From Bacteroidetes bacterium 43-93 (GTDB lineage: Bacteria; Bacteroidota; Bacteroidia; Chitinophagales; Chitinophagaceae), in the NCBI GenBank assembly GCA_001897855.1, contig MKUO01000001.1:620001-684000 (forward strand): a stretch of DNA of 64,000 nt, in the 5' to 3' direction. A program made the translations under genes and the position numbers. How positions within the stretch are numbered: the stretch's first letter is position 1; each line of letters opens with the position of its first letter. Of the stretch, positions 16,526 to 25,851 are shown in pieces. The notes under the pieces are model-generated. The model did no database searches. It was given only the letters and a program-made list of their open reading frames with translations, and was not told the origin of the DNA.

Positions 16526-17800
16526 ATGAGATACAGGATATGCTTCGTTTTACTACTTGTCACTGCCACCTTATACAGCAATAGGGCAGATGCCCAATTC
16601 TGGAAGAACTGGTTCCACAAGAGGGAAACGAAGAAATATCCTGCTCATAAACCGGCAACCAAGGCCAAACCTAAGCCTTCGGTAAAAAAGCCTGCGGCAT
16701 GGGAATATCCCGCATCTGTAAAGAAAACCAGGTACCGAATTGATTTCTTCGCGCCCTTATACCTCGATGAATTAATTAAAAACAACAAGAGTGTGTACAA
16801 GGGCCGCCTGCCTGAAAAAGCCGTGACCGGCCTTGATTTCTACGAGGGCGTTAAGCTGGCTGCGGATACGCTCGATGCTATGGGGTATAATATCGATATC
16901 TATACACACGATGTTACGCAGGAGAAGGAAACACCCGAATGGCTCATCGCACATAAGGCGCTCGATTCTTCCGACTTGTTCATCGGGTGCGTGCATAATA
17001 ACAAGATACCTGCTTTAGCAACCTTTGCACGCAAAAGGAATATTAATTTCATATCCGCTTATTCACCGTCTGATGCAGGTGTTGCCGATAATCCGTTTTT
17101 TGTAATGATTCAGCCTTCATTAGATGTGCACTGCAGTTGGATCATGGATCACATCGACAAAAAATACAAAGGAAAGGATCCTCTTATATTATATCGCACT
17201 GTAGGTTCTTTAGATAGTGAGGCCTTCGCAGCCCTGAATGCCGATTCATCGGTTCCACGGATCTCATTTAATTACTATCCGACCAAAGAAAAGCTGGCAA
17301 AAAATCTTGATAGCACGGGTACCAATCTGGTAGTAATGCCTCTATTAAGTGTTTCTGAGGCCGAGAAGATATTATTGCAACTAAATACCTGGTTTCCAAA
17401 TTATCAATTTGTGGTATATGGTATGCCTTCCTGGCGTTCCATGCCATCTATTAAAAAGCCGGAGGCATTCCCTAATATCGCAGTTTATATTACGGCGCCC
17501 TTCTATTTCGATATGTCCACAGGTCCGGGACAAGCCTTGGCCAATATGTACAAACAGGATATTGGTGGCACACCGGGAGAAATGGTATTCCGGGGTTATG
17601 AAACGACGTATTGGTTTAGCTACCTGCTAAGTAAATACGGCACTGTATTCAATACTAAATTTAAAGACGATGCTGCTGCGCCTTTTACCCGTTTCGATAT
17701 CAGGCAGCAAAAAAATGACGATGGCAAAATAATGTACCTCGAAAATGAGCACATCTACCTTTACAGGTATCAGAGTAGTTCTTACATGGTAGAGCAATAA
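16526..17800 (+). CDS. Exported periplasmic-binding-protein-like (type 1 fold) protein
   Basis: A 424-residue protein with a signal peptide (cleaved after about residue 24, ADAQ), a Lys/Pro-rich linker, then a region resembling type 1 periplasmic binding proteins of the branched-chain amino-acid / ANF-receptor kind: FYEGVKLAADTLDAMGYNIDIYTHD, LFIGCVHNNKIPALATFARKRNINFISAYS, and FRGYETTYWFSYLL. No transporter genes are adjacent; in Bacteroidota such proteins often stand alone and may act as sensors or envelope factors. It starts 15 bases after guaA. Confidence 0.65.
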   Translation: MRYRICFVLLLVTATLYSNRADAQFWKNWFHKRETKKYPAHKPATKAKPKPSVKKPAAWEYPASVKKTRYRIDFFAPLYLDELIKNNKSVYKGRLPEKAVTGLDFYEGVKLAADTLDAMGYNIDIYTHDVTQEKETPEWLIAHKALDSSDLFIGCVHNNKIPALATFARKRNINFISAYSPSDAGVADNPFFVMIQPSLDVHCSWIMDHIDKKYKGKDPLILYRTVGSLDSEAFAALNADSSVPRISFNYYPTKEKLAKNLDSTGTNLVVMPLLSVSEAEKILLQLNTWFPNYQFVVYGMPSWRSMPSIKKPEAFPNIAVYITAPFYFDMSTGPGQALANMYKQDIGGTPGEMVFRGYETTYWFSYLLSKYGTVFNTKFKDDAAAPFTRFDIRQQKNDDGKIMYLENEHIYLYRYQSSSYMVEQ

Positions 17801-17812
17801 AACGTGTATCGT

Positions 17813-18982
17813 TTACATAGATACCGCATCATTCTTATAAAGGTTTCCCGAAGGATTTATTTTAGTATTGCTGACGTTGCGTTTTTTTACATCAGCAGGC
17901 AGGTTGGCCATTTTATGTTTGCGCATATAGTAGAGCAATACAAACAAGCCAAATGATAGCAGCAGAATACAAAGGATAATAATATTGCAATTGATGTTCA
18001 GGAGCAACATCAGTAACGATACGGTAATGATCAGCACATTAGCCGTTATTAGTATCAGTGCGGTGCGCGAATGGTTAAAGCCCAGGTCCAGCAGGTAGTG
18101 GTGCAGGTGTGTTCTGTCTGCTTTAAAGGGCGATCCGCCTTTTATCAGGCGTGTGGTAAACACCCGGAACGAATCAAATACAGGCACAAACAGGATCGAT
18201 AATCCTAACACGAGCGCTGTTTGCGGAGAGTGCAGAACTTCGGCCATTTCAGTGCCGCTGTTATAAGAGCTGGCAAATATGATGCACAATACGGATATAG
18301 TGTACCCAAGCAGTAAAGATCCGGTATCTCCCATAAATATGCGCGCAGGTGGGGCATTATATCTCAGGAAACCGGCAATACCGCCCATCAGGCTGAAAGA
18401 TAAGCTCGCGGCGCCTGCATTGCCTGACAATGCCAGGCATACACCTAGTCCAAAGGTGCAAAGCAGCCCTATAGACCCCGCCAGGCCATCTATGCCGTCT
18501 ATCAGGTTAAAGGCGTTAGTGATAAATATAATACCCACAATACTGAATACAACACTATACCAATACGTCAGTTCATATACACCCAATACTCCATGCAGGC
18601 TGGTCAGCCTGATGTCTGCAAAGCATACCGTGATCGCCGCGGCCATAAACTGGGCAAAGAATTTCTTAGATGCATTCAGCGATATCAGGTCGTCCATGAT
18701 GCCGGTAAGGAACAGCAATAGGGACGAGGCAATGATATAATTCCATTTCCGGAAGCTGTCCGGGTTCAGGAACATAGAGCAGGTAGTGATGTATGCAAAG
18801 AAAATACCTACTCCCCCAAGATTGGGCACGATCCTCAAATGTAGCTTACGCTCATTATCAGGTACGTCGAAAAGGTGCTTTTTGGCTGATATATCTATAA
18901 TTTGGGGTATAGAAACAAGACTTATTATAAGCGATGTTATAAAAGTTAACAGGTAGATAAGATGTGATGGCAATGGCATCAT
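17813..18982 (-). CDS. MraY/WecA-family undecaprenyl-phosphate glycosyl-1-phosphate transferase
   Basis: An integral membrane protein of 389 residues with about ten helices. Family motifs are intact: NLIDGIDGLAG, FMGDTGSLLLG and DRTHLHHYLLDLG. It would transfer a sugar-1-phosphate from a UDP-sugar to undecaprenyl phosphate to start O-antigen or capsule synthesis. The HLHH form and the presence of the epimerase homologue upstream on the same strand favour WecA-like over MraY. Confidence 0.88.
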   Translation of the reverse strand: MMPLPSHLIYLLTFITSLIISLVSIPQIIDISAKKHLFDVPDNERKLHLRIVPNLGGVGIFFAYITTCSMFLNPDSFRKWNYIIASSLLLFLTGIMDDLISLNASKKFFAQFMAAAITVCFADIRLTSLHGVLGVYELTYWYSVVFSIVGIIFITNAFNLIDGIDGLAGSIGLLCTFGLGVCLALSGNAGAASLSFSLMGGIAGFLRYNAPPARIFMGDTGSLLLGYTISVLCIIFASSYNSGTEMAEVLHSPQTALVLGLSILFVPVFDSFRVFTTRLIKGGSPFKADRTHLHHYLLDLGFNHSRTALILITANVLIITVSLLMLLLNINCNIIILCILLLSFGLFVLLYYMRKHKMANLPADVKKRNVSNTKINPSGNLYKNDAVSM

Positions 18983-19113
18983 ACAACCAATAGTCTTGCT
19001 TTGTATTAGCGAAGATGTAAAGTTAATCCAATAATATAAAGAATTCCGCTGCGATTAACATCTTGTTAATGCAGAATATATGATTTGTTGTTGATTTGAC
19101 ACGATTTTGGCCC

Positions 19114-20196
19114 TTATACAAGGTTTCTGAGCGCTGCTACAACTCGTTCTCCTGCCTGCCCATCCCATAAATAAGGTATTTGTCCCTTTTTCCATTTACC
19201 GGCGTCTGCTATGTTTACACATTGTTCCAATGTATCGGTAGTCGCCAGCACATTGGTGCTCAACGCTATACTGTCCGGTACATCGGTATAAGGATATAAC
19301 GTAGCGGTCGGTGTTTGTAGTACGGCCGCATCTTCCTGCATGCTGCTGCTGTCGGTAATGATGAGCCTGGCATGTTGCATCAGGTAGCAAACCTGCAGGT
19401 AATCCGATCTTTTGAAGGTATATAGGTTGCTTGCCTTGAAGCCAATAGCCTGTATGCTTTTTTCGCCCTGCTCTTCCAGCAGCATTATGATGGGCGCATT
19501 CCTGCTCGCGCGTACAAGGGTATTTAGCAGGTGACGGTACGTAGCCGGGTACCCCACATTAAATGGCTTATTGACGGAAACAAGGTAAAAATTACCATGT
19601 TTTAACTGCAGGCTGTCCCAAAATGCAGGTTTTTGAGCCTTGCTGAGCGCCTTTTGCAGGGTGTCTATCCTTGTATTGCCGTAGAAGAATATATTTTCTT
19701 CTACCACGCCGCTATTTCTTAATTGTTCATTTGCAAAATGCGAACTGGTAAAATAGATATGAGCCAGCGAATCAGCTACAATGCGGTTGGTTTCCTGTAT
19801 AGATTCATATCCGGTGCGTATCCCGGCATTGATCACTGCCAGGTTAATGTCCTCTGTTTTACGGGCTGTAACAGCGCAGGCCATCGAGGCGGTGTTTTCA
19901 CCGCTAACCAATACCATATCGGGTTTATTATTGGCCAGTAGTCGTTCATATCGTAGCATTACCCCTGCAGTACGCGCGGCTTCGCTGGTTTCATTAATAT
20001 CCAGGTATATGTTAGGGAGGGCAATGTCTAATTGTTCATAGAGTTGTTTATCATCGGCAAGGTCACGTTCCCTTCCGGTATATATCAGCCGATAGCCTAT
20101 TCTTACCCCTTTTCGTTGCTCATTTTGTATGGCTTCCAGCACAGAAGCCATCCTCATCATATCCGGCCTGTTTCCCGCGATAATGTCCACCAGCAT
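19114..20196 (-). CDS. UDP-N-acetylglucosamine 2-epimerase homologue with altered active site
   Basis: 360 residues with the GT-B layout of WecB: N-terminal AGNRPDMMRM (for GTRPE), NAGIRTGYESIQETNR (for HVEAGLR...EEANR) and TDSSSMQEDAA (for TDSGGxQEE). Three catalytic positions of E. coli WecB appear changed: Asp95 to Glu (VSGENT), Glu117 to Asn (VINAG) and His213 to Asn (LVSVNKPFN); the Glu/Arg pair in ETNR is kept. It may act on another sugar, or be an inactive relative. It lies 131 bases upstream of the WecA-like gene on the same strand. Confidence 0.75.
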   Translation of the reverse strand: MLVDIIAGNRPDMMRMASVLEAIQNEQRKGVRIGYRLIYTGRERDLADDKQLYEQLDIALPNIYLDINETSEAARTAGVMLRYERLLANNKPDMVLVSGENTASMACAVTARKTEDINLAVINAGIRTGYESIQETNRIVADSLAHIYFTSSHFANEQLRNSGVVEENIFFYGNTRIDTLQKALSKAQKPAFWDSLQLKHGNFYLVSVNKPFNVGYPATYRHLLNTLVRASRNAPIIMLLEEQGEKSIQAIGFKASNLYTFKRSDYLQVCYLMQHARLIITDSSSMQEDAAVLQTPTATLYPYTDVPDSIALSTNVLATTDTLEQCVNIADAGKWKKGQIPYLWDGQAGERVVAALRNLV

Positions 20197-20265
20197 ATTA
20201 CTGTAAATATAACGATCCGTTGCATTCTTATATACTCAGGTCGCAGTTATGGTTGTTATTTTTTA

Positions 20266-21207
20266 TTAACCTCCATATTGCTCCATCTTATGTATATAGG
20301 AATTTGTAAATGAGTATAGGTTAAAATCTGGCAGGGTGAGCGCATCTTTTATTGCATTAGTCAGTAGTCTGCGGTCTATTCCCTGCATTTTATATTGCTG
20401 TATCAGCAGCCAGCTCTTTTCCGTAAGCAGGTGCAGCCGCTTTTGGGGTAGTTCATTTTGTGTATCCAGGAAGGTTTGTATAGCACCTGCCAATTCTTCA
20501 ATACCTTGTTTCTGGGTGGCTATTGTTTTAATAACCGGTGTTTCTGTTTTCGTCCCCGCACGTTCATGGGCCATGATACGCAGGTTTCGGTATAGCGTAT
20601 CGGCGGCTTCACGGTCTGCTTTGTTTACAACAAATATATCTGCTATCTCCATGATTCCTGCCTTTAATGTTTGCACTTCATCACCTGCTTCCGGTACCAG
20701 CGCTACAATGGTACAGTCTGCCAGCCCGGCTATTTCTACTTCGCTTTGCCCTACACCTACCGTTTCTATCAATATATAGTCAAAAGGGGCGCTTCTTACT
20801 ATGTCTGTTATCTCTATGATCTTAGGATTCAGCCCGCCCAACGATCCCCGCGTAGCCAGAGACCTTATATACACATTGGGGTTGGTATAGAACTCAGACA
20901 TGCGTATCCTGTCGCCTAGCAATGCACCGTAGTTGAAAGGGGAGGAGGGGTCAACCGCTATCACGGCTACTTTTTTCCCGGTATTTGTCCAGTAGTGTAG
21001 CAGGCTGTTTACCAGCGTACTTTTACCTGCCCCCGGCGGTCCGGTGATGCCGACTACTTTTGCATTTTGCGTGCCATCCAGTCGCATGAGTAATTCCTCA
21101 TACCCTGTAAGGTTGTTCTCTACCCATGATATGCCTTGGGCAAGCGCCCGGTAGCTGCCTTGTTTTATGTCTTCTAAAACTTGTGTTGCCCTGTCCAATT
21201 CTTTCAT
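20266..21207 (-). CDS. meaB: Methylmalonyl-CoA mutase-associated GTPase MeaB
   Basis: A G3E-family GTPase, 313 residues, that protects and reloads the B12-dependent methylmalonyl-CoA mutase. Walker A is GPPGAGKST, followed by VDPSSPF, the GDRIRM switch and NKAD. The mutase genes are not in the window. Ends 69 bases before the epimerase homologue on the same strand. Confidence 0.93.
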   Translation of the reverse strand: MKELDRATQVLEDIKQGSYRALAQGISWVENNLTGYEELLMRLDGTQNAKVVGITGPPGAGKSTLVNSLLHYWTNTGKKVAVIAVDPSSPFNYGALLGDRIRMSEFYTNPNVYIRSLATRGSLGGLNPKIIEITDIVRSAPFDYILIETVGVGQSEVEIAGLADCTIVALVPEAGDEVQTLKAGIMEIADIFVVNKADREAADTLYRNLRIMAHERAGTKTETPVIKTIATQKQGIEELAGAIQTFLDTQNELPQKRLHLLTEKSWLLIQQYKMQGIDRRLLTNAIKDALTLPDFNLYSFTNSYIHKMEQYGG

Positions 21208-21593
21208 CTGTTATCAGGCACTAAAGCTATAAAATAGTTTCTATCAATACGAACCCTTCTCGTTGGATGCGTTGGTCAATGAAGAAGTATTATTGGTCAA
21301 TAAAGGCATAGTTAATACAAACTGCTAAAAAAGGTAAGAGGTCTGTGTTGGTATGAATAGAAATAAATATTGCGTGAAAAGGGTAATATACGTTTCACGT
21401 ACTAATCCCAGGTGGACACAATTGCGGGTATTGGCAGTGTATCTTCTATATTTTACGGCTTTATGTTGGTTATGTTTCTTTTCATAAAAAAAAGCAGCGA
21501 TATCGCTGCTTTTTAGGTGAGGGTCTTTAGGTCTCTTGCCGTTGTTTACTTGCCTGATGTCTGTGACAGATTATTTAAGGCTGTTTACATTCA
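21208..21593. other. 386-base gap with a possible 44-codon ORF
   Basis: Between meaB and the T9SS protein gene. It holds one strong terminator (21486-21514) and a possible plus-strand ORF from ATG 21353 to TAA 21487 (44 residues, basic start and a hydrophobic aromatic C-terminal half) that ends right at that terminator. Nothing else is recognisable. Confidence 0.4.
21486..21514 (-). terminator. Strong bidirectional terminator
   Basis: A perfect palindromic stem GCAGCGATATCGCTGC (21494-21509) with a run of A on one side and T on the other. It follows the T9SS protein gene (ends 21594) on the minus strand and could also end the small plus-strand ORF. Confidence 0.8.
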
Positions 21594-22505
21594 CTAATGT
21601 GCGATAGTCACTTTACCTGCACTCAATAATATATTTTCGTTGTTGAACACTTTGTAGAAATACATACCGTTAGCCATACCTGAAACCGGAATAATACATT
21701 GGGTACCATTGATCTTTTCAGTGGTAATAGTTTTCCCATTGATATCTGTGATAATAATGCTGCCGCTAATAGCCTTGCTTGCGGCAAGCCGCACCTGGTC
21801 TGTAGCCGGGTTTGGATATATTTCTACGGCAGTTGTTGCATCTATTTCGTTTACAGAAGTAGCATTGCCCATATCAAACCCGAAATCGTGTATCGAAAAT
21901 CCAAATGCACCGTTGGCATCGTTCAGACGGCCATAATTGGCTCTCTTATTAGCATTGTTAGTAGTTGTATTAAACCCGTTATCTCCCGATACTTCTAATA
22001 CAAGGTTTTTAGTATTGTCATACTTAAAGGGTTTAGAAAGTGTAAACTCTATCCATCCCGGCGTTGATACGGAATAACTCTTCTGGTTAAATACTTCTGT
22101 GCAGGTATAGAATGGCACATCTGGCGATGTGGGTGTCAGCGCGGCAAAACAAGTATCAGTTGTTTGGGTGAGTTTAATGATCACATCAGTGAGTGTATAA
22201 ACCTTGGCCGTCGCTTTTGCGTGCAGATACACTTTAGTGATATTGCCGGATGGTGCCTTTGTAGATCCGCTCATGGATACTAATTCTGCCGACCGGTATA
22301 ACAGTTGCATGCGTTCAAATAAGTTGTCTGTATTGTTGAACGGTACCTTGTACTCAAAGCTATGCGCGGCATCATACATACCATACTGCGGCGTACTGGT
22401 ATTGTGCTGCGCCATTACAAGTGAAGAACTTCCGAATGCAACTGCAAACAACGAGCATCCGGCAATACAGGAGGTGAGTGAAGCTGGTAAAAATGTCTTT
22501 TTCAT
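21594..22505 (-). CDS. Secreted protein with T9SS type A sorting domain
   Basis: 303 residues: signal peptide (MKKTFLPASLTSC... to VMAQ), a beta-rich middle of unknown function resembling the surface-protein domain with a KVYLHAKATAKVYTLTDVIIKL region, and a C-terminal sorting domain (IYPNPATDQVRL ... GMANGMYFYKVFN). The sorting domain directs it through the type IX system to the cell surface. Confidence 0.85.
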   Translation of the reverse strand: MKKTFLPASLTSCIAGCSLFAVAFGSSSLVMAQHNTSTPQYGMYDAAHSFEYKVPFNNTDNLFERMQLLYRSAELVSMSGSTKAPSGNITKVYLHAKATAKVYTLTDVIIKLTQTTDTCFAALTPTSPDVPFYTCTEVFNQKSYSVSTPGWIEFTLSKPFKYDNTKNLVLEVSGDNGFNTTTNNANKRANYGRLNDANGAFGFSIHDFGFDMGNATSVNEIDATTAVEIYPNPATDQVRLAASKAISGSIIITDINGKTITTEKINGTQCIIPVSGMANGMYFYKVFNNENILLSAGKVTIAH

Positions 22506-22894
22506 AAGTCGTTTTTTGTGGAAGACATATTGTTGGTTGTGTGAGTTGGCAGTTTTTAAACATCATTGACAAAGCGTACTTGTTGACTGACAAATGGCGG
22601 TAAATGCAAAATGCGGGCTCGTTTAGCCCGCATTGCTGTATCACTGCTACTAAAACTTTTAGGATAGGGGCACCGGAAGATGCCCCTCTTTGAAACCACA
22701 TGATTGCCGTTTCACTACTCCTTTTTGCTATGCGTCTTGCGCATGTGTTGAAAGACTTTCTTTTTACTTCCGCAGTTGGCTGCTCTTTTAAGATCTTGAT
22801 GAACAGCATCCACAGGCTGACGAATGAGGCCCTAATAATAAAGCAGCCATTAAGGCTGCCTTTCCATCCGCGTTTCAATTATATGGTATAGCAC
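22506..22894. other. 389-base gap with three successive hairpins
   Basis: Hairpins at 22610-22634 (10-base perfect stem AATGCGGGCT), 22667-22686 (GGGGCA / TGCCCC) and 22840-22863 (GCAGCC / GGCTGC). The last suits a terminator for the LytTR gene on the minus strand. The others have no gene to terminate. Long reading frames over this stretch lack any protein-like features. Confidence 0.5.
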
Positions 22895-23608
22895 TCAGAA
22901 AGGAAACGGATATTCCTGCTTTAATGTATCCGTAATGGTTTTTCTATAGCTCCTGCCTACCGGCAATACTTTATCGCCTACATAAAAATTATAGTTAAGC
23001 ACGCTGTCAACTTTATCCAGGTTTACAAGGTAAGATCTATGTATACGTAAAAAATGATAGGAAGCCAATGCAGCTTCAATGCTCTTCATGGTGCTCAATG
23101 CAAGCACTGTTTTATTCTCGCAGCATATCTTTACATAGTTTTCAAGTCCCTCTACATAATTGATCTTGCTGAATTCTATTTTGGTAAAATTATGATCTGT
23201 CTTTACAAAGCAATAAGCGGCATCCGGTACTATATCTCTTGTGTTTTTTGTTTGCAGTCTTCTTTTTATTTTCTCCATCGTTTTCAGGATGCGTTCCGCT
23301 GTAAATGGTTTCACCAGGCAATCAATTGCATCCAGTTCAAAACCCGTCTGTGCGTTTGCAGCATCATAGGTCGTAAATACGAGGTTGGGAGGCGGTGGTA
23401 AAAAGCTGTCTGTATGCACATCAATAAATTCTTTGTGCCTGATGTCTGTAAACAAAATATCAGTAGTGTTATTTTCAAGGAATACTTTCGCATCCGACAC
23501 AGTATCAAAGCTGCCGGCAATGCTAATGCCCGATAACATCACCAGGTGCTCTTCCAGCAGATCACGCAACCCCTTATCTTCTTCTACAATTACACAACTG
23601 TATCTCAT
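22895..23608 (-). CDS. LytTR-family response regulator
   Basis: 237 residues: a receiver domain (acidic VEED, phospho-acceptor Asp in ILFTDIRH, Lys in LVKPF) and a LytTR DNA-binding domain (about 135-237) with VEGLENYVKI, FLRIHRSYLVN and the VGRSYRK end. In Bacteroidota such regulators usually pair with a LytS-type kinase, but none is adjacent. It is divergent from the TPR histidine kinase at 23865, whose own partner is at 25852. Confidence 0.9.
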   Translation of the reverse strand: MRYSCVIVEEDKGLRDLLEEHLVMLSGISIAGSFDTVSDAKVFLENNTTDILFTDIRHKEFIDVHTDSFLPPPPNLVFTTYDAANAQTGFELDAIDCLVKPFTAERILKTMEKIKRRLQTKNTRDIVPDAAYCFVKTDHNFTKIEFSKINYVEGLENYVKICCENKTVLALSTMKSIEAALASYHFLRIHRSYLVNLDKVDSVLNYNFYVGDKVLPVGRSYRKTITDTLKQEYPFPF

Positions 23609-23706
23609 ATTATTGCCGTTTTTTAGTCCGGTAATAAAATTATTTACTGTCTATGGCTGTTTCATAAGTAATATCACCCATTTTAGTTAGTAAGTATATC
23701 GCCTAT

Positions 23707-23731
23707 ATATCTAAGTAAATCACTTAGATAT
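23707..23731. promoter_or_regulatory. 25-base inverted repeat, candidate operator
   Basis: Ten-base perfect arms (ATATCTAAGT / ACTTAGATAT) with a 5-base spacer, in the 256-base gap between the LytTR gene and the histidine kinase. The half-site TCTAAGT recurs at 23794-23800. The size and symmetry fit a dimeric regulator site. Confidence 0.5.
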
Positions 23732-23864
23732 TGTCGTAAAAGCGCAATGCCAGGGTCTTTGACGGTTTATTATGTTAGTGAATTACTGAAATCTCTAAGT
23801 AGAACTACGTATATTCTGTGCCGATATTTCAAAACAGCCGGTATATCCTTTAATTTACGGTACG

Positions 23865-25832
23865 ATGAATAAAAGACTTCCTGCCCTTGATTTCCGTTTT
23901 TTATGTACTGCCATATTGCTATATGCGATGTGTATTTGCACTTCCGTGTTGGCCCAGGATAATCGTATCACCGTCAGCAGCAATACGCGTGTACAGGACA
24001 GCCTGGAGCTGAAGAGGTTATTTGCAGAATTCGATACCGTTCGCCAGCACGACAGGGCAAAGGCAATGAACTTACTAAAAACGGCTTTTGCCAAAGCCAA
24101 AGCAAAAGGCTTTCCCCGTGCTGCATATATTGCTTTAAGCGACATGGCCATCGAAGCTCGCGAAATGGGCGACTATCAACGGTCTATTGCTTATTTGAAG
24201 CTGGCAGAACCCTATCTTGCTTACCCGGTAAATAAACAGTATGGTGATTTTGTGTATTCAGAGTTTGGCCAGGCTTATGCAGCGCTGGGCAAGTACGATC
24301 TCGCATTGAACTATTATTATAAGTCGCTGGCCGCTTTAAAAGGTGTAGGAAAGAGACAGGAAGTAAGGGATTCTACAGATGTGTACAATCATATAGCCAT
24401 AACATGGGCCGTATTAGGAGAGTATAATTATGCATTGAAAACGTTTCGCCAGGCAGAGGCTATTGCTTCGCATAAAAATGATAGTGAGATTCTCGGAATG
24501 CTCTACCTGAATATCGGTGATGTGTATTTCAGGCTAAAGAACTACAAAGATGCGGAGGTCTATTATAATAAGGTGCTGTCTGTTTCAGAGAAAAAATATC
24601 CCGGTTTGTATATGGGGGGCATAGATGGCATGGCTACTATATACGAAATAAATAAGGATTATGATAAGGCTTTAGAATATGCACATAAAGCGTTGGAAAT
24701 TTCTAAAACCATTCGCTTTGATGCATACAGCGATATAGGAGTAAATGCAATATTGGGCAGTGTATATCATCAGCGCAAAGATTACGTAAAAGCGCAACCT
24801 ATTCTGCAGCAGGCATTCAATAGGGCCGCGGCTATTAATAATAAGGAGCTTATTGAAACCATAGAGCCTTCATTGGCTAAAACTTACGCAGGCCTTGGCC
24901 AATATAAAAAGGCCTACGATCATATACTGCATTATTCAGAATTAAAGGACTCTTTATTCAAACAGGAAAAATCACGCGCGCTGGAAATATTCATGAATGC
25001 ACAGCTCGCCGAAAAAGACAAGGCTGTGCTGGAGCAAAAGCTTTTTATAGAAAGGCAGCAAAGCCAGTTGCAGCGAAAAAATATATGGATATGGGTAGCG
25101 ATAGCGGGATTCATTATACTGGCATTTGTAATAATGGTGCTACGCAGAAACTATCGGCATAAACAGGCTATACAGCAATCGCGTATTGGTCAGTTGCAGC
25201 AATCGCAGGAGATCAACCAGCTAAAGGCGCAGGTGCGGGGAGAAGAGCAGGAGCGTCAGCGTATAGCACACGAGCTGCACGATAACATAGCCAGCCAGCT
25301 ATGGGCAATAAAGCTGAATATGGAAAACCTTAATATGGATGATGGCAAGCGTACATACGTGCTGCACCAGCTTACAGATGCTGCCCGCGATGTAAGGAAG
25401 ACGGCACACAATCTAATGCCTGATCTGCTGCTGGAAGAGGGACTGGCTACGGCAATAGCTTCTGTTTGCGAAAAAACACGCCTCAATACCGGTCTGGATG
25501 TCGACTTCCAGGAATACGGGGTGGTGCCGCGTCTCGATAAGGAAATAGAATTATCTATTTATCGCATGGTGCAGGAGCTGATACAAAATGTTTTAAAACA
25601 TGCTGCAGAGGCCACTGCATTATTGGTTCAGCTTAGCTGCGCAGATATGATGCTGAATATTACGGTGGAGGATAATGGCAGGGTGCCGAAGGAAAATATC
25701 AATAAAGAGGGTGTAGGTTTGCAACAGATAAAGAAACGGGTAGCTGCCCTCAAAGGGCATTTCGATCTTCAGATAGTGCAGGGCAAAGGCACTACAGCGT
25801 ATCTGGAGTTTGACTTACAGCATTTATTATAG
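23865..25832 (+). CDS. TPR-containing sensor histidine kinase (HisKA_3, NarX type)
   Basis: 655 residues: signal peptide to about residue 26 (SVLAQ), six or more tetratricopeptide units in the periplasm (for example LALNYYYKSLAAL and ALEYAHKALEIS), a coiled coil, one membrane helix at about 407-426, HisKA_3 with IAHELHDN (His at about 467) and a HATPase with QELIQNVLKHA. The glycine-rich DNGxG box reads DNGRVPKEN, a relaxed version, followed by GVGLQQIKKR. It is paired with the response regulator 19 bases downstream. Confidence 0.92.
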   Translation: MNKRLPALDFRFLCTAILLYAMCICTSVLAQDNRITVSSNTRVQDSLELKRLFAEFDTVRQHDRAKAMNLLKTAFAKAKAKGFPRAAYIALSDMAIEAREMGDYQRSIAYLKLAEPYLAYPVNKQYGDFVYSEFGQAYAALGKYDLALNYYYKSLAALKGVGKRQEVRDSTDVYNHIAITWAVLGEYNYALKTFRQAEAIASHKNDSEILGMLYLNIGDVYFRLKNYKDAEVYYNKVLSVSEKKYPGLYMGGIDGMATIYEINKDYDKALEYAHKALEISKTIRFDAYSDIGVNAILGSVYHQRKDYVKAQPILQQAFNRAAAINNKELIETIEPSLAKTYAGLGQYKKAYDHILHYSELKDSLFKQEKSRALEIFMNAQLAEKDKAVLEQKLFIERQQSQLQRKNIWIWVAIAGFIILAFVIMVLRRNYRHKQAIQQSRIGQLQQSQEINQLKAQVRGEEQERQRIAHELHDNIASQLWAIKLNMENLNMDDGKRTYVLHQLTDAARDVRKTAHNLMPDLLLEEGLATAIASVCEKTRLNTGLDVDFQEYGVVPRLDKEIELSIYRMVQELIQNVLKHAAEATALLVQLSCADMMLNITVEDNGRVPKENINKEGVGLQQIKKRVAALKGHFDLQIVQGKGTTAYLEFDLQHLL

Positions 25833-25851
25833 ATGCATAAAATTGATTTAG

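Noticed and set aside
22372-22878. Minus-strand 168-codon frame before the LytTR gene
   Set aside because: Runs through two hairpins and into the signal-peptide region of the T9SS gene; no recognisable domain.
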